A DNA stretch of 64,000 nucleotides. Source: Phytophthora hibernalis. Lineage: Eukaryota > Oomycota > Peronosporomycetes > Peronosporales > Peronosporaceae. The position numbers and the translations under genes were made by a program. The stretch lies in NCBI GenBank assembly GCA_012656075.1, contig JAAKBF010000266.1, forward strand, positions 62,001 through 126,000, given 5' to 3'. Shown piece by piece: positions 44,507-55,162 of the stretch (positions are counted from its first letter, which is position 1; every line of letters starts with the position of its first letter). The notes beneath the pieces are model-generated. The model was not told the DNA's origin. It did no database searches and saw only the letters and a list, made by a program, of their open reading frames with translations.

Positions 44507-45785
44507 ATGGCGCTTGGGTTCCTTTAGTAAAAGGGGTCGGAAAAGCAATTGTTTAACCCTCGGCATCATCATCGTATCCGTCGGACTCATTTTTCTTGGG
44601 CTACATTCGTTCGCCGCACCTCAAACCAAGTTCTTTCGCACGACAGATGAGATTGGTTCAGAATCTACTTCAACCTTACCACCTCCGACCAGTGTCTTGC
44701 ATCCGAGCACGCCCGACCAAGCTCCTTTGAATCCAGATATCGCGTTCAGCATCCACACAACACCCGGGACATACGCTGAGTATTCCGAGTCCTTCCTCAC
44801 TTTCGGATCGAAAACAACCGACTGCTTGATCAAACGGAGAACCGGGAAAAGACTCACTACGGTATTGCTCATTACAGTCTTCAATGGGGCTGATTCCTGG
44901 GGTACCAACCGCCCCATGGCCGACTATTTTTCTCTGGTTGGCTCGCAGAAGTTCCCAAAAGAGAAGCTATCTATTGCTCTGCTGACGTCGTCAGGTACTG
45001 AGTTCGAGAAGCTGAAGAAGACCTTCAGACGCCATATCCATCAATACGCCCAACTCTCGGTAATATTTCGCAACGATTTTGCTCCAAACGGCTTAACTCG
45101 CGACAATCGCCACGACAATCTCCGGGCGAATCGCCGGCGCATGATTGCTCGGTATCGAAACTACGCGCTGTTCTCAACTCTAAAAACTTGGCACCAGCAC
45201 GTGGTGTGGCTGTAGATGCAGATATTTCGTCAATCCCAGCGGACTTACTTTTCAAGATGGCCCAATGTACGCATGGATCATGTAAAGCGCATCACTTACA
45301 TTTGACTAACTGGTACCGATATTGTTGCAATGTAGCTGGTTTGGATATCGTCCATCCACTGTGCTTGGACGATCAACGATAATGGTGACTGGGCCGTTTA
45401 CGATCGGAATGCGTGGATGGGTCACCGCAAGGCTCGACCACCACAGGCCCAGGGAATTTTGTACCGGACTTGTTGAACGCCAACAACATGGGAGACCTCA
45501 ATGCAGAAAGCGAGGAGATCGTCCCCCTGGATTCGGTTGGTGGCGCAATGCTCTACGTGCGCGCAGATGTCCATCGCCAAGGTATCATCTTCCTCGCTCA
45601 CTGTCATTGGAAGCGAGTGGAGTGCAGAGGATACGACGGTATCGAGACTGAAGGCATCTGCTACGATGCGCATTTCGTAGGATTCAAGTGTTGGGGTTCC
45701 CAAAAGAGATTATTTTCCACTCGGAAGAAACCTTGATGCAAGTAGATAATGAGAAAATTACCACTTTTTTGCAAACGTTTTTTTG
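44507..45785 (+). CDS. GT62 (Anp1/Mnn9/Van1) mannosyltransferase, copy 2
   Basis: Full-length paralogue of the gene at the window start. The nearest ATG is 44507, one frame away from the first long frame (GSFSKRGRKS), so the start needs checking. A membrane helix (LGIIIVSVGLIFLGLHSFAA) and a Ser/Thr/Pro stem precede the catalytic part: LLITVFNGADSWG, LLTSSGTEF, RNDF, RDNRHDNLRANRRRMIARYR, WL-DADISSIP, IVPLDSVGGAMLYV, GYDGIETEGICYDAHF. A 69-bp phase-1 intron at 45267-45335 matches copy 1. Breaks occur near 45213, 45375, 45455 and 45695; the end at 45785 assumes one added G at the last. Divergent from GT71 copy B. Confidence 0.85.
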
Positions 45786-46040
45786 AACTTGAGACCATCA
45801 TGTGCATGTGCGCAGGTCATTTCTGGTACATTCGTCGGATAACTTACGGTGAAGATTTTGTCCAGCTCGAGATGTACAGTAAATGTGCACGTAGTAATAC
45901 ATTGAATTGGTGATTTTAAATGCTGGTGTACTTACACTTGTAGGTGTGGTATTTCCGAAGTGCCGAGGTTAATTGACATAACGTTATTCTGATGTCAGTC
46001 TAGATCGAAATCTAAACCGGTTTTCAAATCCCTTCTAGAA
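45786..46040. other. Short intergenic region 5' of the coiled-coil gene
   Basis: No gene seen; presumably the promoter of the gene starting at 46041. Confidence 0.5.
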
Positions 46041-49000
46041 ATGGAGCCGCCGGACGCTTTGGGTGTAACCCCAGCGCGCGTGGGGCCTGGCAACATCCGG
46101 TCGCTGATCCTGGAGAAGGAGAAGGAGCTGCACGACATCAACGAGTACCGCATCCGCACGCTGGAGGCGCTGCTTCGGGATAAAGTGCGTACGGCACTGG
46201 GTTTTATCCACGCTAATATGGGTTTTTCTCTGACCTTGAATTGATTGTGCAGGAGACAGCCGCCAATGCAGCCAAGCAGAAGCTCAGCAAATTGCAGGAG
46301 GATTTCAAGTACAATTTGAAGCTCCTGGAGGGTCGAGACGAGGAGTTGGCGCTGTACGACGCCAACTTCGCGTCGCTCAAGACCGTTCTGCGGGACCGAG
46401 AGGCCGAATTGAGTGAAATCCGAGCAAAGGAGGCGGAATTGCAGGCAGAAGTGCAGCGAGCCAAGCAACGAGCACATGACCAGGAGACGCAGAACCAGCA
46501 GAAACTCAAAGATGCCAGAGCTCAGATGGAAGGCGCTCGTTGGAAATTTGACGATGAACTGAGACGCCTGCAGGACGCAATGGAGACGCAGAGACGCACG
46601 ATGGAGAGACAATTGAGAGAAAAGGACGAGGACGTGGAGACGCAGCGGAGAGAACTCTCAGTGACTTTTGACGAGGTGATAAGGCAGCGGGAGACGGAGA
46701 TCAAACGGGTGCGGGATGAACTGCAGACGAAAGCGAGGGAGCTGGAGCTGAAGAACAAAACGTTGACGCGGGATGCCGACTCTCAACGCGCGCGGGCGGA
46801 GGAACTCAAGACGAAAAACGAAAATTTGCATCAAATGCTGCAGGACAACGACAAGGACATGAAGTCCATGGAGTGGACGTTGGCAGACGTGCGTGCTGCA
46901 AAGGACGCGAAAGTGGCTGAGCTGGAAGCTGAAGTGGCGAAGCTGAATGACGTGAAGCAGAAGCTGCTGGACGAGTATGAAAGTAAGATGGCGGAGCTAC
47001 TGCAGTCGCTGCACTCGGTGGAGAAGGCTTTTGTGCAACAGAAGGCGCAGTATGACGAGGAGCTGCAACAGCACATGAAGCGAAAGGAGAGCGAGGCGGA
47101 GGAAGCGAGCTCCAGGAGTGAGGCGAAGCTAGACGCAGTTACATCGAGACTGCGTGAAAGTGAAGAGCGGGCGGAGGCACTGCAGGCTGAACTAAAGCAG
47201 GCGAGATGGGACGCTGATGATAAGCTCATGGAGAAGGAGAGGGAAGTAGAGCGCGCGAAAAGTGCGTTGCAAGACCTAGAAAATGAACAACACCGCGCTG
47301 CGACTGAAATGCAGCAGCAACTTCGTGTCGGTGATCGTGAAGCGCATACACTTCAGGAGAGATTACAAGATGCGGGTCGACAAATATCCCTACTGAAAGA
47401 GAAAGACAAAGCCCAGCGTCAAGAACTGCTTGAGAGTGTCGAAAAACAGGAAGTCCTGCAGCGCGAGCTTGTGGCGGTCGATTTGCGTTGGGAAAATCGA
47501 TGGCAAGATCAGCAGCAAGAACTCGATGAGCGGCATGAACTGCGGCTACGCGAGCTGCAACAGGTTAAAGACCGTCTCCTGGGTGAAAAGCAGGCAACAG
47601 AAGAAAGGCTACTTCACACTGAAAACGAAGTGCAACGGCTTCGTTCTGAATTGTCGGCACTAAAGTCTAGCACTCGACTTACCGAGACTTTCGGCTCACA
47701 GTACTTGGCGTCCACAGTTAGGCATAATGGAGATGCAAGAGGTTCTTCCGAATCGGTACCTGTGGCACTATCTCCACTGTGGAGTGACGACCCTGGAACA
47801 CTTTCACCAGTTCCTGGAGTATCGCCGCTGCTTACAGACAGCCCACTGATGCGGGAAAGAACCACCCCAGTAACAGTGCCAGTGCGTTGGAAATGGAGAA
47901 CGCCAAGCTGCGCGATCTTATTAGACAGATGAAGGAATCACTTGCCCAGCAAGCAGACGAGATGGAGACATCTTTGGGACACGGAAGTGGTAGTCGAAGC
48001 GCCTCGAAACTTGCAGTGCAATTACTTGAGACCCAGGAGCGGTGTGTAGCACTTGAAACGCAGCTCAGTGAGAGCTCTGGTAGTAACAGTATCGCGCTGC
48101 AACTGGAAAGCTGTAAGCGGGAGCTTGTAGAAGCTCAGCGAAGCATCCAGCTCAAATCCAAACGAATCGCTGAGCTGGAAGCTCACGTAGGAGAACTGGA
48201 AGGTGTGCGAGCGGCGGAACCAAACGTGCAGAGTGGCCAAGTGACAGCGGAGGCTGAATTGATGAACCTCAAATGCAAACTTGAAGGTGCAAACAACGAT
48301 ATCGACCGTCTTGTAAGAGAGCGCAGTCAACTGATGGAGCTTAGCAACCAACTTCGGGCTGATTTGCGTAGGAGCGGCTCCGATGCTGGATCGAGGTCTT
48401 CAACTCCACGCGTGGAGTTTGCCGGTAAGAAGGATTACGAGAATCTGATCACCGAGCTCACTCGATCATTAGAGGAAGCACGGGTGCACAACAAAACTCT
48501 GAAGAAAGAACTTCGGCGCATGGTGAAGGTACACGTGCACCTACAGCAGGAGAGGGAAGCGCAGGGGTTGGTCGGCAGTGGTGAAGGTGAAACCTCTGCT
48601 GTAGGTGCTTCTGGAAATCATGTCAATAGCGTGGATGGAGAAATAGCTCGAAATGAGCTCGAAAGACGACGATCTAGCACGCTGTCCATGATGAAATTGT
48701 TAGATCCTGCGCGTGGTGCACGATCTAGCTCGACACGATCTGCATCAGAATCTGAAGATAGGGCAAGCGCGACAAGCAAAACTGACCTGGACGAGCAGTT
48801 GCTGGCTCTGGCGCGAAACAAACGACCAAGTGCCACGCGCAGGTCAACACGAACGGTGCCACCAACAATTTCGGAGGACAGCGACGCCGAAGCTGACGTT
48901 TCTGCTACGGACGAAGATGGAGAAGTGAAAGCTGAAGGCGGGAACGAAGCGCCACCGCGATTGAGATCAGCAGACAAAGGTCCTCTTGCTAGCCTTTTTC

Positions 49001-49335
49001 AATCTGCAGACCGGCGAGATTCAGCCGACGCGAACGTTTCCGGGTTATCTGCTGGTGGGAGCTCTAGCGCTAAGGTTACGGACGCGCGGCTAAAACTGCA
49101 GCAAGCGAGGGAGATGTTGATGCTTTCAGGTAAACGAGCTCCAGTGTCTGGTGCGCGCGCGAACCTAGCAACGTTTGCACCGTCAACAGCTGCTGGAACT
49201 ACGGCCACGCGACTGAGCGATCGCGAAACAACCAGCCAGCGCTCTGCAGTCAAGAAGCTGAAGCAACTGCAATCCAAGCGAGCTGAAATGGTCAATGAAC
49301 GCAAGAAAGTGCGCAACTACAGCCTGGCGTCTTGA
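46041..49335 (+). CDS. Long coiled-coil protein, CCDC57-like
   Basis: About 1,070 residues, almost all heptad-rich coiled coil. ATG 46041; a 68-bp intron at 46185-46252 joins ALLRDK to ETAANAAK. The N-terminal block LQEDFKYNLKLLEGRDEELALYDANF is the feature that made me think of CCDC57, a centriolar-satellite/ciliary protein. After about residue 520 there is a Ser/Pro-rich linker, then more coiled coil and an acidic Ser-rich C-terminus (ISEDSDAEADVSATDEDGE). The frame breaks at AAA 47856-47858; one added A gives EKNHPSNSASALEMENAK in continuous frame. A basal-body or flagellar role fits a zoosporic organism but is inferred. Confidence 0.65.
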
Positions 49336-49529
49336 TCGATCCGCAAAATAACTCATAATATAATACCAACGGTGCAATAGAAGCTAACTTTATTCCTACC
49401 TTGTGTTTTCTGGTGTTCCTTCGCGGGGCATAATGTGCTGGATTCGAGGCGCAGAGCTGTAGAGAAGATGAAGTGGCAAGACGTAACAAGCATGGTGCAG
49501 TCGCACAGAGATGGCTGTCCGTCGCCTCT

Positions 49530-50532
49530 CTACAGAAAGTAGTCTGGCGTCCGACGAGACACATGGGGCTCTCCACGGCGCGGCGCCGGGTCGAACTGTA
49601 AGCTGCAATAACAATACAAAACTGCATTAGTCCCCACTCTCCACTATTGCCAAGTCCCGCCACGTACAATGTGTACTGCATCTGCTCGTCCACTTCCATG
49701 ATGGCGGCCTCGTTGCCGCAGCGATAGCAGTAGTTGGGCGCACTGAAGATGGTCACGACGTTGCACTTGTGGGACCAGTTGTAGCCTTCCATGACCAGTT
49801 GGTGCGCTCTGGCGATGAGCGTGAGGCCGTTGGCGTGGTTGAACTGGTCCGAGATGTCCTGGCCGAACGTGTAGCCGGCGCCTCTGGGCGAGATGCCCCA
49901 CCCCGAGCGGTCGTCCGGGTCGGACCATAGCAGGTCGCACATGGCGCCCTCGTGGGGACCTCCTGCAGACGGTCAAAGCCGCGGATGTAGTCGAGTGTGT
50001 CGATGGAGGGCGAGAGGCCTCCGTGCAGACAGAAGATCTGGTTCTCCACCACAGCTGTGAGTGGCAGGTAGTCGAAGAGGTCTGTGAAGTAACGCCACAC
50101 GTTGGGGCTGCCGTACTTGCGCAGACACTCGTCGTAGAAGCCGTAGACCTGCGTAATCTGGCGACTCTCGTGGTTGCCACGCAGGATGAAGACGCGGTCT
50201 TTGTAGCGCACTTTGAGACACACGAGCAGCGTCACTGTCTCCACCGAGTAGTAGCCGCGGTCCACGTAGTCGCCCATAAAAAGGTAGTTGGTGTCTGGCG
50301 CGTGGCCTCCGATGCGGAAGAGCTCCATGAGGTCGTGGAACTGGCCGTGGACGTCTCCGCAGACCGTCACGGGACAGCGCACAGGCTGCACGTTGGACTC
50401 CTGCACGAGCACCTCCTTGGCCTTGGCGCACAGCTGCATCACCTCGTTCTCCGTCAACGGATTGCAGCCCAGCAGCTTCTCGCTCCACGCGTCCAGCGTC
50501 TCGAGCGACAGCTCGAACGGCGTCGAGCTCAT
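49530..50532 (-). CDS. Protein phosphatase 2A catalytic subunit
   Basis: Near-complete PP2Ac, about 309 residues, the family's usual length. From ATG 50532: CGDVHGQFHDL, GDYVDRGYYSVETV, RGNHESRQITQVYGFYDEC, LHGGLSPSIDTLDYIR, then after a shift at GGGG 49954-49957, LLWSDPDDRSGWGISPRGAG and FSAPNYCYRCGN. A 65-bp intron at 49603-49667 joins MQYT to FLQFDPAPRRGEPHV, and the protein ends with TPDYFL, whose last Leu is the methylation site. The shift needs one added C and restores VPHEGAMCDLL. A housekeeping gene like this is unlikely to be a pseudogene, so the shift is probably an assembly error. Confidence 0.95.
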
Positions 50533-50812
50533 GGCTGAAATCTTAGTGAGGGGGCTCCTACGTTGCAGCAGCATCTTGAGTTGCTGTATGAAGTGCCTAT
50601 AGCAGGACGGAAGTTAAGGTTTTAGACGGACGACTCAATATAAGCCCACCTAAATATTACCTCGCTTTTGGGCATCCTGTGCAGAGAATTTGGGCTTTAG
50701 TATTTTTTAATAGTAGTTCTATAGTATTTAAAATACTAAAACCCAAATATCGATATTTGGGCTTTTATATCGGTATTTGGCCTCCTGCTCGACACTAAAA
50801 ATAAAACCGAAG
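50533..50812. promoter_or_regulatory. Bidirectional promoter region between PP2A and tafazzin-like genes
   Basis: 280 bp separate the two divergent start codons. Within it, arms 50688-50706 (ATTTGGGCTTTAGTATTTT) and 50730-50748 form a 19-bp hairpin with one mismatch, followed by two more TATTTGG repeats. No core promoter element was identified with confidence. Confidence 0.5.
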
Positions 50813-52039
50813 ATGAAGCGTCTCGGCGGGGGTGCTCGCTGCTTGTGTCTGGGCGCGCTGTCCGTGGGGGTGGGAGCTGTGGCTCTGTACGTGGACGCGC
50901 CCATGGCGGACCTAGGGGACGGCAGCTACGACGGCGGACGACGGCTCGAGCGCTTCCCCGAGTGGCTGCACGACGTGGCGCGCTTGCCCCTCTTCGGCGC
51001 CGTGACGCTCGTGTCCAAGTTGCACCTGCAGCTACTGAACCGCACGAAAGTGGAGGGGGTGGAGCATCTGGTGCAGCAACTGGAGCAGCGACCCGAGGGC
51101 ACGGCCGTCCTCACAGTGTCAACCATTCGGCCACGGTGGACGACCCTGCAGTGTTCGCCACGTAGGAGGCTGCTACGAGTGCAGTGGACACTACATTGAA
51201 CACACTAAACACTCTGTTGTTGCATTGCAGTATCATGCCCTGGAGATACGCGTGGCCGCGCAACGGACGCTGGAGTCTGGCCAGGTGAGACTCGACGGAA
51301 TATTCCGGTGGTGTAGACGCAATCGGAGAAACTGAATTTTGGATGTTGGTGCAGTCAGGAATATTGCTATACGAAGGGCAAACTGCTGTCGGCCCTGTTC
51401 TTTGCAGCCAAGACGCTGCCCGTCAAACGTGGAGCTGGCGTCGACCATGAGGTGCGAAAATGCTACGAGGTGGGGTGACGCTTTTGTTGTGGCTGACGTT
51501 TTGTGTGACTCTTGTTGAAGATGATCCACGCTATCTTTGATAAGGTGGAAGAAGGCGCGTGGGTCCATATTTTCCCCGAGGGCAAGATTGTGCAGCGCGA
51601 ACGTAAGGGATTGTAGTTTGGAGCACAGGTTTATTCAAGTTACTGACGGTCTGAAATCATAGCGCTCGGTGGCCGGCCAAGTCCGCGTCGAGAGGAGATC
51701 GGGCGACTGAAGTGGGGCGTCGGCAAGCTCATCGCGCGCGCGACGAGGCGGCCGATCGTGGTGCCCGTGTACCATTACAACATGGAGCAGCTCATGCCGC
51801 AGGACGAGCAGAACCGACTGATCAGCGTCCTCCCCCGGACCAACCTCGACCTGGGCGTGATCGTTGGCGAACCCGTGTCCTTTGACGACTTGTTCGAGCG
51901 CTACGCCAACGACCGCGTAGCGGGCGCCGAGCCGTGGGAGACGCAGGCGCGCGAGAAGGCACTGTACTCGGCCATCACGCGGAGAATAGAGAAGGCACTG
52001 CTAGCGCTCGAGAAGAAGACGCGCCGCTCGCAGCAATAG
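50813..52039 (+). CDS. Tafazzin-like phospholipid-lysophospholipid acyltransferase
   Basis: ATG 50813. Five exons with short introns at 51162-51230, 51285-51354, 51452-51520 and 51603-51662. The N-terminus has a hydrophobic segment (GALSVGVGAVALYV). The acyltransferase block I reads NHSATVDDPAVFAT (tafazzins have NHxSxMDDP), then WRYAWPRNGRWSLASQ, KGKLLSALFFAAKTLPVKRG, and block III WVHIFPEGK; the last exon gives EIGRLKWGVGKLIARA and PVYHYNMEQLMP. Breaks at AA 51121-51122 and near the last splice junction each need one base. Tafazzin remodels cardiolipin in mitochondria; that role is by homology. Confidence 0.8.
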
Positions 52040-52442
52040 ACCAAGCGAAAGGGACCCCAATGGCGCACGAGTACAGACTTGGGAGACATTCATCCTCGCA
52101 ATAGATCGAGACGCCTCGCGAATGCAGACCCGCAGGCTTAGACGCTAAATACACATGTCTGGCGATTGTCCACTTTCAGGCACGGAACTACAAGATATTG
52201 TGCTGTACTGGGTTTTCGATTCGTGGCATAAAGGCGGGTATATTGCAGTGCTGCCAATTTGTAGCAGCGAAAGTGGATAACTGTTGAGACTGCGCGGGTA
52301 TGGTTACAAATTCAGGCTACGCGTTTCAGTTAACGTGGTTCATCAGCTTGGGAGGAAAGGTATTATATGAAAAGAAAATACTATCCGTAGTGCTTGGTTT
52401 CCTTTCTACTGTAGTATTGAACCAAATGCTGAGCATTGTGAG
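52040..52442. other. Intergenic between convergent genes
   Basis: No gene seen. The adjacent genes are tail-to-tail. Confidence 0.5.
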
Positions 52443-53686
52443 CTACAATGACGCCCAGATGAACGCCCACGACTTTTCAGGCCACGGAGCTTCCGATGGG
52501 GTGACAAAGTCGTCTGGAACGTATCGGTCGCCAGTTGCGGTCGCATAAGTATCCAGCAGCGGCGCAACATGCTTTTCAAATGCTTCAGATGAAAATCTCA
52601 TGCTGAGTCCCAACGCGTCCAACCAGTCGGCATCGCGACCAAAGTGCGAAAAATACGATCCGATCTTCCTCATATGATAGACTTTGTCTCCAAGATTTAT
52701 CCCCACGCATTCTTTGGCCAAGGATCACATAACGGCACGGCAAAACCCCGTGAAACCTTGCAGTGCCCATTTTGCGCCGCGAAAGTCTTCAATGATGGCA
52801 CTATACGCTCCCTCCACAACGTGCCACGAACATCCCAAACGAAACCCATAGAATCAAGAAGCGCCTTATCTCGTGTCAATTGTTTTGCGTAGATTTCACC
52901 CCTTCGAATCATCTTGGCAGTAATTCCAAGACGCATTCCCCACGCTCTCTCCGGCCATGGGATCTCAGCAGGAACAACAAACGATTGTTCGACAATGCAA
53001 TGATCAAACACTTGACGATATACCCCAAACGCTGGTAGTATTTTCTCAGTCCAGTCTCTTTCGGAGATGTCCGAGAAGCAGAAGCCCATCCTCTCGAGCT
53101 CTTCCTTCGACGCACCAACTTGCTCCGCGTACGCATCGTAATAGCGAATATTGACGACACTGTGTCCAAGTGGCCACCCCCACGCCAGCTCGGGCCATGT
53201 CTTGTCCCCCATAGGGACAACAAAACGGTAAGGTACGTCTGCATGGCCCTCCAGCTTGTAGTAGCGTCTTAGAGCTGGCATAAATGCTTCCTCCCAGTGA
53301 TATTGGCTCACATCTTGGACAAAGTTTAGCTTCTGAAGCTCATCCACTAATGTGGAGGCTAAATTTCCTTTCTGCAGCCTCGTCCTCATCTTGTTCACCG
53401 CAATACCGAGTCTGTAGCCCCACGCCACTTGGGGCCAGAGAGAGTCACTTGGGACGACAAAAGGTCGAGGCACCAGCGTGTTTCCATTCAGTTCCTTGTA
53501 CGTTCGAAGAGCGGGGACGACTTTGTCCTCCCATCGGCTGGTCCTCCAGTGGATATCCTCAGCTCCGTCGTCTTTTTTGTCCCCTGATTGCGTCGACAGG
53601 AGGCATCGAGCTGTTAGTGGGGGCCGGCGGCCGAGCAACGGCGTCTTAAGGAGCCGCACCCGGCACCTTGTTCCTGCCGACCACAT
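52443..53686 (-). CDS. Helicase-associated (HA) repeat protein, possible mitochondrial targeting
   Basis: The only ATG in the frame is 53686. The first 32 residues (MWSAGTRCRVRLLKTPLL...) are Arg-rich with no acidic residue, like a mitochondrial presequence. Five repeats of about 75 residues follow, each with a W-x-E-KI/V-x-PAL-x-x-Y core, a P-x-x-FVVP block and WP-x-x-AWG-x-x-LG. This is the pattern of the helicase-associated domain, here without any helicase. The frame breaks at CCCC 52701-52704; one added base restores NAWGINLGDKVYHMR and carries the fifth repeat to the stop. Function unknown; families like this are expanded in oomycetes and diatoms. Confidence 0.7.
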
Positions 53687-54568
53687 TTTAATGGTTTGGC
53701 GCAAATATCGTGTACATGTACACGATTTTTGTGATACAAACAACAGATACTAATCACTTATCGCGGTACAAATGAGTCAACTAAAACTTAATATTTGTGG
53801 AGGTTATGCGTCTTTTTCTACTCTTTGAAGTCGCCTCAAGGACGGATGTCATCTTGCTTCAAATCATGAAAGTCGAAGATGCCGACAGGAAAACTTCACC
53901 CGAGCCTCATGAGAGCGGTGACAACCCTAAGCCGAGCTAGGTGTGACCCTGCTTGGTCCTGGGTTTAAGCCCGCATGCTGCGTGTGACGGGGCATCAGGG
54001 TTGGGGATCGCAGAGCCATTGCCGTTGCTGCACGTCATTGCTGCAGGACTTCCGCAGGAAGGGGAAAACTACGGTGGCAAGGGCTTACACCTTACAGGGA
54101 CTTGAAGGGCTTGGCTCGGCGGAGGTGATTCCAGAAGTGAGCTCTAGTGAGCTGTGCACGCAGCGCACCACCTTTGCCTAGCCTATCTTCGCAACCCGTA
54201 CGTTATATTAGCAGTGGTTACATCTAACGTACTTGCATGTGCCTTGCTTGCATTGAGTGTGTGCAACAGCACTCAGGAGTTTCACCGGCAGGGAAACATC
54301 CAGCACCAGACATCGTCTGTGCAGCAGCAGCTTGAGGCGCAGTGGTTTCGACTCACTGGACGCCTGCCAAAAATAGCGTAGGCACCTGTCATCAGGAGTT
54401 GGCAGTACTAGCACTTTTCTCAAGTACTGCCAGTAGTTTGCCAGTAAAACGTTTTGAGTCACTACAGTAACAGTACCTTGATTTCAGTCTTCTGTGCTAC
54501 TGCAGTAATAGTACTATAGTATTGGCGGACTACTGGCTGTCGACTACCTAAATGGCTACATCGATCAC
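53687..54568. other. Intergenic, no gene recognised
   Basis: Short frames at 53975-54381 lack family features. TACTACAGTAACAGTA-type repeats begin here (54461-54475) and recur near 55.9 kb. Confidence 0.5.
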
Positions 54569-54844
54569 CTAAGTAGCTGCAACCTCGTCTTCAAAGATTG
54601 CCGCACTTCCAGCAACCATTTCCATGCGACGAATCTCACCGTGATTATGCTTCAAGGGCACTTGCATCTCCGCTCGCTGGTTTTCAGTTGTCGAGCGAGC
54701 CGAGCTCATGAATAAGCCTCCTGTCGAGGACACGCGCTCCTGAAATGCGTTAGACGGGCTCCGCCCAAGCCAAACACGAGCGAGAGCTGATACGGATGTG
54801 AAGAGCAATGCACACAGCACACTGTTCGTAAATGGGCGAGTCAT
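54569..54844 (-). CDS. Putative small secreted protein (91 residues)
   Basis: ATG 54844-54842 begins MTRPFTNSVLCALLFTSVSALA, which has the charged start, hydrophobic core and small residues of a signal peptide. The mature part of about 70 residues is polar, without cysteines and without an RXLR or LxLFLAK motif. It might be an effector-like or degraded secreted protein, or a chance frame. No paralogue in the window. Confidence 0.4.
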   Translation of the reverse strand: MTRPFTNSVLCALLFTSVSALARVWLGRSPSNAFQERVSSTGGLFMSSARSTTENQRAEMQVPLKHNHGEIRRMEMVAGSAAIFEDEVAAT

Positions 54845-55162
54845 CTTTCCACTCCTTTACTTGAGAAACGATTAATCCCCATCCAGCAAGATGCGTGAAC
54901 ACCACAGCATCGTCGTTGTTACTCGTTGCGTAAGGCGTTCCAAGTATGTGCACTACATCCCACACAGCGTCACGTTTGCCCAGCTGGCGTTAGCGGTGCA
55001 CTTCAAGCAAGAAATATCGAACGAGTCAACACGAACGCGTGGCTTCATCATGTCCTCCACCGACGATTGACTGCTTGGAAGTTCTCCCGACTCGCCCAAC
55101 GTACTTGCTGAGTCCTGGATAGTCTTATGGCGCGTCGAGGATCCGGCTGACTCGCCCAACGT
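54845..55162. other. Short interval without a recognised gene
   Basis: Contains GTCCTCGCCGAGTC-like and GGATCCGGTCGACC-like short repeats at about 55137-55210 but no credible gene. Confidence 0.4.

Noticed and set aside
46213..47229. Ser-rich minus-strand frames opposite the coiled-coil gene
   Set aside because: Ser/Phe/Cys-rich composition is the expected antisense of Glu/Lys/Arg coiled-coil codons.
49292..49942. Alternative C-terminus of PP2A reading through the intron
   Set aside because: Splicing 49603-49667 yields the exact FLQFDPAPRRGEPHV..TPDYFL ending of the family, so read-through is not the real product.
53931..53990. Possible tRNA-like segment (CTGGGTTTAAGCCC)
   Set aside because: No cloverleaf with a proper T-arm and acceptor stem could be drawn.
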